Origin: Thioalkalivibrio sp. ALJ21
GTDB lineage: Bacteria; Pseudomonadota; Gammaproteobacteria; Ectothiorhodospirales; Ectothiorhodospiraceae
Direction of reading: 5' to 3'
Assembly: GCF_000378605.1 (NCBI RefSeq)
Contig: NZ_KB905156.1
Span: forward strand, 911,209 to 975,208
Length of the DNA stretch: 64,000 nt
This document shows, piece by piece, positions 55,428 to 64,000 of this stretch. Numbering within the stretch: position 1 is the first letter of the stretch; each line of letters starts with the position of its first letter. Under the pieces are notes generated by a model, which worked only from the letters and a program-made list of their open reading frames with translations, was not told the origin of the DNA and made no database searches. The translations under genes were made by a program, and so were the position numbers.

Positions 55428-56423
55428 TCAGGCCGATGCGGAGGCGGGCCGATCCGATTCCGCAGAGGCCTCTGGTCCGGTCTCCGGGCGCAGGCCCAGG
55501 CGTTCGAACAGCGCGAGGTCGTGGTTCTCGCCGGGGTTTGGTGTGGTCAGCAGGGTGTCGCCGTAGAACAGCGAGTTGGCGCCGGCCAGGAAGCACAGGG
55601 CCTGCATCTCGTCGGACATCTCGGTGCGCCCGGCGGACAGGCGCACGTAGGAGGCCGGCATCAGGATGCGGGTCGCGGCGATGGTGCGCACGAACTCCAG
55701 CGGGTCGAGGTCCTCGATCCCGTGCAGCGGCGTGCCCTCGACCTGGATCAGCTGGTTGATCGGGACCGATTCCGGGTGCTTCGGCAGGTTGGCCATCTGC
55801 TGCAGCAGGCGCGCGCGGTCGCGCCGCGATTCGCCCATGCCGAGGATGCCGCCACAGCAGACGTTCATGCCGGCCTCGCGCACGTGCTCCAGGGTCTCCA
55901 GGCGGTCCTCGTAGGTGCGCGTGGAGATGATGTTCCCGTAGAACTCCGGCGAGGTGTCGAGGTTGTGGTTGTAGTAGTCCAGCCCCGCCTCGGACAGGCG
56001 TTTCGCCTGCTCGGCCTTCAGCATGCCGAGGGTCATGCAGGTCTCCAGCCCCTCGTCCTTGACCGCGCGCACCATCTCGATCACGCGTTCCAGGTTCTTG
56101 TCGGTGGGGTTGCGCCAGGCGGCCCCCATGCAGAAGCGGGTCGCGCCCTGGGCGCGGGCGTTGCGCGCGGCCTCGAGCACTTCCTCCAGCGGCAGCAGGC
56201 GCTCGCGCTCCAGTTCCACGTCGTGGTGCGCGCTCTGCGGGCAGTAGGCGCAGTCCTCCGGGCAGGCCCCGGTCTTGATCGACAGCAGCGTGCTCACCTG
56301 CACCGCGTTCGGGTCGAAGTGTTCACGGTGCACCGTCTGCGCGCGAAAGATCAGGTCGTTCAGCGGCAGGTCGAGCAGGGCCTCGACCTCGTCGGTGTTC
56401 CAGTCGTGGCGGGGCTCGCTCAT
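55428..56423 (-). CDS. bioB: Biotin synthase BioB
   Basis: BioB is a radical SAM enzyme that inserts sulfur into dethiobiotin. The radical SAM cysteines are in [13 protein letters not shown] near residue 53. The auxiliary 2Fe-2S ligands lie in RFCMGAAWR and [11 protein letters not shown], and [13 protein letters not shown] is conserved. The sequence has 331 residues with an acidic Ala/Ser tail. The ATG at 56423 overlaps the upstream membrane protein stop by four bases. Confidence 0.97.
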   Translation of the reverse strand: MSEPRHDWNTDEVEALLDLPLNDLIFRAQTVHREHFDPNAVQVSTLLSIKTGACPEDCAYCPQSAHHDVELERERLLPLEEVLEAARNARAQGATRFCMGAAWRNPTDKNLERVIEMVRAVKDEGLETCMTLGMLKAEQAKRLSEAGLDYYNHNLDTSPEFYGNIISTRTYEDRLETLEHVREAGMNVCCGGILGMGESRRDRARLLQQMANLPKHPESVPINQLIQVEGTPLHGIEDLDPLEFVRTIAATRILMPASYVRLSAGRTEMSDEMQALCFLAGANSLFYGDTLLTTPNPGENHDLALFERLGLRPETGPEASAESDRPASASA

Positions 56424-56878
56424 GAGTGTGGCTCCTTGTCGGCTTCCGCCGGGATGGCGACATCGGCCCAGGGTTCGCGGTAGATGCGGTACAGGGCGTA
56501 GACCGTCCACGGCAGCAGGATGGCGGCGGCCACGGCCCAGTAGGCGCGGTAGTAGGCCAGATCCGGCGGGAAGAAGGTGGCAACCCCGATCAGCAGGCCC
56601 ATCAGCGCGTAGTAGCGATAGGCCGCCCACTGCGTGAAATGGCCCACGCGCGGATCGGGGTGGTGCTTGTTCAGGGCGTAGACCAGCATGGAGGCGCCAA
56701 ACCACAGCACCAGCGGCACGATGCCCATGATCGCGGCAATGATGAAGCCGACTCCGACCCCCTCGCTGCTGACCACAAACAGCGGGATGCCGGCAATCGA
56801 CACGCTAATCAGATTGCCGACGTCGAACATCGCGGCGGCGCGCCGCGAACTGCGTGCGGAGACGGTCTTGGTCGCCAT
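56420..56878 (-). CDS. Four-helix membrane protein translationally coupled to bioB
   Basis: I do not recognise this 152-residue protein. It has a basic N-terminus ([11 protein letters not shown]), then four hydrophobic helices, and an acidic C-terminus. Its stop codon overlaps the bioB start (ATGA). It is divergent from comF, the usual neighbour of bio genes in gammaproteobacteria. A role in biotin or precursor transport is possible by context alone. Confidence 0.65.
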   Translation of the reverse strand: MATKTVSARSSRRAAAMFDVGNLISVSIAGIPLFVVSSEGVGVGFIIAAIMGIVPLVLWFGASMLVYALNKHHPDPRVGHFTQWAAYRYYALMGLLIGVATFFPPDLAYYRAYWAVAAAILLPWTVYALYRIYREPWADVAIPAEADKEPHS

Positions 56879-56914
56879 GGACTACCCTGAAAGCAAAAGC
56901 GGAAGCATACCATC

Positions 56915-57667
56915 ATGGCTCATTCCCCTTCAGCCACGCCGGGGCAAACTGGAGAGCGATCGGGCGCGCTGCGTGCGCTGAGCGCCTGGGCGGCCCGGGC
57001 GCTGTACCCCGACCACTGTGGCTTGTGTCTGGTCCCGTTGCCGGAGGGCGGGGCCATCTGTCCTGCCTGCCGCGAGGACCTGGTGCGGGTGGAGGTCCCA
57101 TGCCCGGGTTGCGCGGCGCCCCTGCCGGCGACAGTGGCCTGCCCCGCCTGTCAGCGCCGCCCGCTGGCAGTAGACGCCCTGCGGGCGCCATGGGCCTATG
57201 CCTGGCCGCTGGATCGGGTGCTGCTGGCCTACAAGCGCAGCGGCCACGCCCGCGCTGAACGGATCCTCGTGGACCTGGCCGCACAGGCAGCCCGCGAACG
57301 CCGGGATGTGCCGACACCGTTGCCTACCCGCGTGGTGCCCGTTCCATTGCACCCCTCGCGCCTGCGCGAGCGCGGGTTCAATCAGTGCGAGCCGCTGGCG
57401 CGGTGCGTCGCCGAGGTCCTGGGGCTCCCGCTGGATACCGCATGCGTTCGCCGCGTACGGGCCACGCCTTCGCAGCAGACGCTGAGCGGTCCACAGCGGC
57501 GCCGGAACCTGCGCGATGCATTTGCCGTGAAGGCGGAACTGGCGGGCGAGCGGGTGCTGCTGGTGGACGATGTGGTCACGACCGGGGCGACCCTGGATGC
57601 GCTGGCCCGTGCGCTGCGGGCGGCGGGAGCGGCATCGGTCGAGGGTCTGGCGCTTGCCCGCGCGTAA
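56915..57667 (+). CDS. comF: ComF family phosphoribosyltransferase-like protein
   Basis: The 250-residue protein has an N-terminal zinc-ribbon-like region with paired cysteines (CGLCL, CPACRED, CPGC, CPAC). A PRTase domain follows with the PRPP loop VLLVDDVVTTGATL near residue 212. It is related to ComFC/GntX, linked with DNA uptake in competent bacteria. It is divergent from the bio operon, a common gammaproteobacterial arrangement. Confidence 0.9.
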   Translation: MAHSPSATPGQTGERSGALRALSAWAARALYPDHCGLCLVPLPEGGAICPACREDLVRVEVPCPGCAAPLPATVACPACQRRPLAVDALRAPWAYAWPLDRVLLAYKRSGHARAERILVDLAAQAARERRDVPTPLPTRVVPVPLHPSRLRERGFNQCEPLARCVAEVLGLPLDTACVRRVRATPSQQTLSGPQRRRNLRDAFAVKAELAGERVLLVDDVVTTGATLDALARALRAAGAASVEGLALARA

Positions 57668-57672
57668 CCGAG

Positions 57673-58542
57673 TTAGCCCCCCAGATGATGGTCTGCGATC
57701 ATCGCGAGCAGGACCACGGCACCGAGATAATGGTTGTTCTTGAATGCCCGCAGGCAGTCGGTCGGCTCGCGTTCGGCGATCAGGAACTGCTGGTAGAACA
57801 TCAGCATCGCCACGATCACCAGCCCCGCCGTGTAGTAGCCGCCGAGCCCGGCATGCTGGCCGATCAGGTACAGCCCCAGCCAGACGAGCACCTGGAGCCC
57901 CGCGGTGATCAGACGGTCCATCTCGCCGAACGCGATGGCGGTGGACTTCACCCCGATCTTCAGGTCGTCTTCTCGGTCCACCATCCCGTAGAAGGTGTCA
58001 TACACCACGGTCCAGGCGAGCACGGTCACGTACAGCAGCCAGGCGAGCGGCGGCGGGTGATCCCCGGTGACCGCGGTAAAGGCCATGGGCACGGCCCAGG
58101 CGAAGGCCGCGCCCAGGTGCACCTGCGGAAAGTGGTGAAAGCGCTTGGCGAAGGGGTAGGTGGCGGCCAGCACCACCGCGACCAGGGAATAGAGAATGGT
58201 CAGCAGGTTGGTGAACAGCACCAGCACAAAGGCGGTCAGCGCCAGCACGGCGAAGGTTGCCAGGGCCTCGTTCGGGGTGATGGTGCCCAGTGCCAGCGGG
58301 CGGTCGCGCGTGCGGGCGACATGGGCGTCGAAGTCGCGGTCCGCGTAGTCGTTGATCGCACAGCCGGCCGAGCGCATCAGCACGACGCCGGCCGCGAAGA
58401 TGAAGATCAGCGAACCCGGCGGCCAGCCCTCGGCCGCGATCCAGAGCGCCCACAGGGTCGGCCACAGCAGCAGATAGATGCCGACAGGTCGGTCCAGGCG
58501 GACCAGTCGGGCCAGTTCCCACAGGCGTGCACGTGCGTCCAT
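57673..58542 (-). CDS. ubiA: 4-hydroxybenzoate polyprenyltransferase UbiA
   Basis: This membrane prenyltransferase attaches the isoprenoid tail to 4-hydroxybenzoate in ubiquinone synthesis. The two Asp-rich metal motifs are NDYADRDFD and DREDD, within about nine helices. The ATG at 58542 gives 289 residues, close to E. coli UbiA (290); the frame also permits longer forms. The stop is six bases from the convergent comF stop. Confidence 0.94.
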   Translation of the reverse strand: MDARARLWELARLVRLDRPVGIYLLLWPTLWALWIAAEGWPPGSLIFIFAAGVVLMRSAGCAINDYADRDFDAHVARTRDRPLALGTITPNEALATFAVLALTAFVLVLFTNLLTILYSLVAVVLAATYPFAKRFHHFPQVHLGAAFAWAVPMAFTAVTGDHPPPLAWLLYVTVLAWTVVYDTFYGMVDREDDLKIGVKSTAIAFGEMDRLITAGLQVLVWLGLYLIGQHAGLGGYYTAGLVIVAMLMFYQQFLIAEREPTDCLRAFKNNHYLGAVVLLAMIADHHLGG

Positions 58543-58633
58543 GGCGGCCAAGCTTACCAGCCCGGCGCGCCGGATGGATGCGGAAGGGGGCGGGCCGGAC
58601 AATCCCCGGCGCGACCCCGCTGGTAGGCTGCGC

Positions 58634-59299
58634 TCAGTCCGCGGTCAGCGGGAACAGGGTCAGTTCGACGCGCCGGTTCATCGCGCGGCCCTCGGCGGTC
58701 TCGTTGGTTGCGACGGGCTGATGCGGGCCGAAGCCGATGGTGTCGACTCGCACCGACTGGACCCCGCGCCGGATCAGGGCGCGCCCGACACTTTGTGCAC
58801 GGCGTTCGGACAGGTCCATGTTGTACTCGACGCGTCCGGTGATGTCGGTATGGCCGGCGACCTCGATCCCGGTCTGGTCGTATTCGGCCAGGACCAGCGC
58901 CACCGAGTCCAGCACGTCCTCGAACTCCGGCTTGATGTCGGTGCGATCGACATCGAAGGTGATATGCCCTGGCATGTTGAGGATGATGTTGTCGCCGTCG
59001 CGGGTCACGCTGACGCCCGTCCCCTGAAGCTGCTCGCGCAGCTCGGCCTCCTGGCGGTCCATGTAGTTGCCGATCGCGCCGCCGGCCAACGCCCCAATGC
59101 CCGCCCCGATCATCGCGCGCTGCGTGCGGTTGCGGCGGCTGGTGATGCTGCCGACCACGGCGCCTGCCGCGGCGCCCACGCCGGCTCCGATCGCAGTGCG
59201 CGATACGCGCTCCTCGCCGGTATAGGGATCCGTAGTCGTACAGCCGATGGCGAAGGTCAGAAAACCGACCAGTAACAGAACACCAATGCGCGAGATCAT
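58634..59299 (-). CDS. OmpA-family lipoprotein (YiaD-like)
   Basis: This 221-residue protein has a lipoprotein signal with lipobox TFAIGC (Cys at about 20), then glycine-zipper helices (AIGAGVGAAAGAVVG and AMIGAGIGALAGGAIG). A C-terminal OmpA peptidoglycan-binding domain contains VAGHTDITG and LSERRAQSVGRALI. The architecture matches E. coli YiaD. It likely tethers the outer membrane to the wall. It lies 91 bases upstream of ubiA on the same strand. Confidence 0.9.
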   Translation of the reverse strand: MISRIGVLLLVGFLTFAIGCTTTDPYTGEERVSRTAIGAGVGAAAGAVVGSITSRRNRTQRAMIGAGIGALAGGAIGNYMDRQEAELREQLQGTGVSVTRDGDNIILNMPGHITFDVDRTDIKPEFEDVLDSVALVLAEYDQTGIEVAGHTDITGRVEYNMDLSERRAQSVGRALIRRGVQSVRVDTIGFGPHQPVATNETAEGRAMNRRVELTLFPLTAD

Positions 59300-59403
59300 G
59301 CTTGCCCCCCAGCCGGGAAGGAACTCCCGGGTTTCAGTCTGCGCCCATGGGCGCGCTCGGGGACAGGATTGCGCCGTTGCTTGAACGGAAGGTGAACCGG
59401 GCG

Positions 59404-62861
<3,458 letters not shown>

Positions 62862-64000
62862 TCAGGCGGCTGTCGCCGGCGTTGTCACCGCTGTCGGATT
62901 TCGCGCCACCGGACTTGGCGGTCGTGGCCTTTTTCGCCGGGGCCTTCTTCGAGGTGCTCTTCTTGACGGCGGTCTTTTTCGTGCCCGTCTTGCTGGCGGC
63001 CTTCTTGGTGGTGGCCGCCTTTTTCGTGGACGTCTTCTTCGCGGTCGACGATTTGGATGCGGTCTTCCCGGAAGACTTGGCGGTCGACTTGGACGCCCCC
63101 TTGCGGCCGCGGCCCTTGCGTTCCGGGGCGGCGGCGATCAGCTCCTGGCACTGCGCAAGCGTCAGGGACTTGGGGTCGGTCTCTTTCGGGATCTTGGCGT
63201 TCTTGTTGCCATCGGTGACGTAGGGCCCGTAGCGCCCGTTCAGCACCTGGATGCCTTCCTCGTCGAAGCTCTTGATGAAGCGCTCGGCGTCCTTTTGCTT
63301 CTTCTCGGCGACGATCTCCAGCGCGCGTGGCAGCTCGATGGTCCAGACGTCGTCATCCGGGCCGAGGGAGGCGTACTTGGAGCCGTACTTCACGTACGGC
63401 CCGAAGCGGCCGATGTTCACCATCACCGGCTCGCCCTCGGGCGTCTCGCCGAGGTCGCGCGGCAGCTTGAACAGCTCCAGCGCCTCGTCGAGAGTGATCT
63501 TGTCCATCTTCTGCCCGGGCAGCAGGCCGGCGAAGCGCGGCTTCTCCTCGTCGTCCTTGGTGCCAATCTGCACGATCGGTCCGAAACGGCCCAGGCGCAC
63601 GCTGACCGGGCGCCCGCTCTGCGGATCGGGGCCCAACTCGCGTGACTGCACGGCCTCGGCGCGGGTGACGTTCTCTTCCTTCTCCTTCACCCGGTCGCGG
63701 AAGTCGCCCCAGAAATCCTCCAGCACCGGGACCCAGTCCTTCTCGCCGCGCGAAATCGCGTCCAGCTCATCTTCCAGCTTCGCGGTGAAGTCGTAGTCCA
63801 CGTAGCGGTCGAAGTGCTGGGTCAGGAAGCTGTTCACGATCCGGCCGGTATCGGTCGGGATGAAGCGCTTGCCGTCCATCTCCACGTATTCGCGCGACTG
63901 CAGCGTGGAGATGATGCTGGCGTAAGTGGACGGACGGCCGATGCCGTATTCCTCCAGCGTCTTCACCAGGCTGGCCTCGGTGTAGCGCGGTGGCGGCTCG

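Overview
The window is a GC-rich, densely coded bacterial chromosome segment. Nothing in it looks like prophage, an insertion sequence, a plasmid or CRISPR. Several genes point to an aerobic gammaproteobacterium with glutathione and ubiquinone: an E. coli-type gshA, coq7, ubiA, aerobic hemF, a classical ArgA, MurU/AmgK, CpdA, and a topA-tsaC-hemF-hemB-aroE run. A GH100 invertase next to a two-domain sucrose-phosphate synthase indicates sucrose as a compatible solute. DsrE-like sulfur-related domains appear in an ECF sigma-factor locus. Together these suggest a halophilic, possibly sulfur-oxidising, member of the Ectothiorhodospiraceae (Thioalkalivibrio-like). That taxonomic placement is inference.

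Layout. 0-10.7 kb: a truncated GGDEF cyclase, an ABC-F ATPase, a FliL-like and an MtfA-like peptidase gene, a first RND efflux pair, and small exported proteins. 10.7-17.5 kb, mostly minus strand: a membrane alpha/beta hydrolase, an AraC regulator followed by a methyltransferase, a truncated haemoglobin and a DUF302 protein, then acetolactate decarboxylase. 17.6-24.7 kb, plus strand: gshA, glutathionyl-hydroquinone reductase and a second RND pair. 24.7-27.7 kb: a large inverted repeat, an MFS transporter, msrB and an EAL phosphodiesterase. 27.8-31.4 kb: invertase and sucrose-phosphate synthase. 31.4-34.5 kb: coq7, a GlcF-like Fe-S protein whose start codon overlaps that of a divergent DUF481 barrel, and a 2Fe-2S protein. 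34.5-37.4 kb: tRNA-Met, a small protein, and a 744-residue FtsZ/tubulin-superfamily protein. 37.4-42.4 kb: a three-gene minus-strand cluster (unknown, GCS2 ligase, AstE/ASPA-type hydrolase) opposite an ECF sigma / anti-sigma-DsrE fusion / exported DsrE-like operon. 42.4-52.6 kb: cpdA-amgK-murU, a one-cysteine dksA, a sterol-desaturase-family protein, argA, a DUF192 protein, an HMA protein, ilvD, a palindromic repeat, radC and a DUF418 protein. 52.7-58.5 kb: a glycine-zipper protein, a biotin operon (membrane protein-bioB-methyltransferase-bioF), comF and ubiA. 58.6-64 kb: an OmpA lipoprotein, then aroE, hemB, hemF, tsaC and the 3' end of topA.

The most interesting items are the FtsZ-like GTPase at 35.2-37.4 kb, which keeps its GTP-binding and T7-loop motifs, and the ECF sigma operon at 40.5-42.4 kb. 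In that operon the anti-sigma factor carries an extracytoplasmic DsrE-like domain and is followed by a second membrane-anchored DsrE-like protein. It looks like an envelope sensing system for reduced sulfur or redox state. The GCS2/AstE-type cluster beside it and the AraC-methyltransferase-globin-DUF302 cluster are further candidates for undescribed functions. No stretch longer than about 300 bases lacks an annotated feature.
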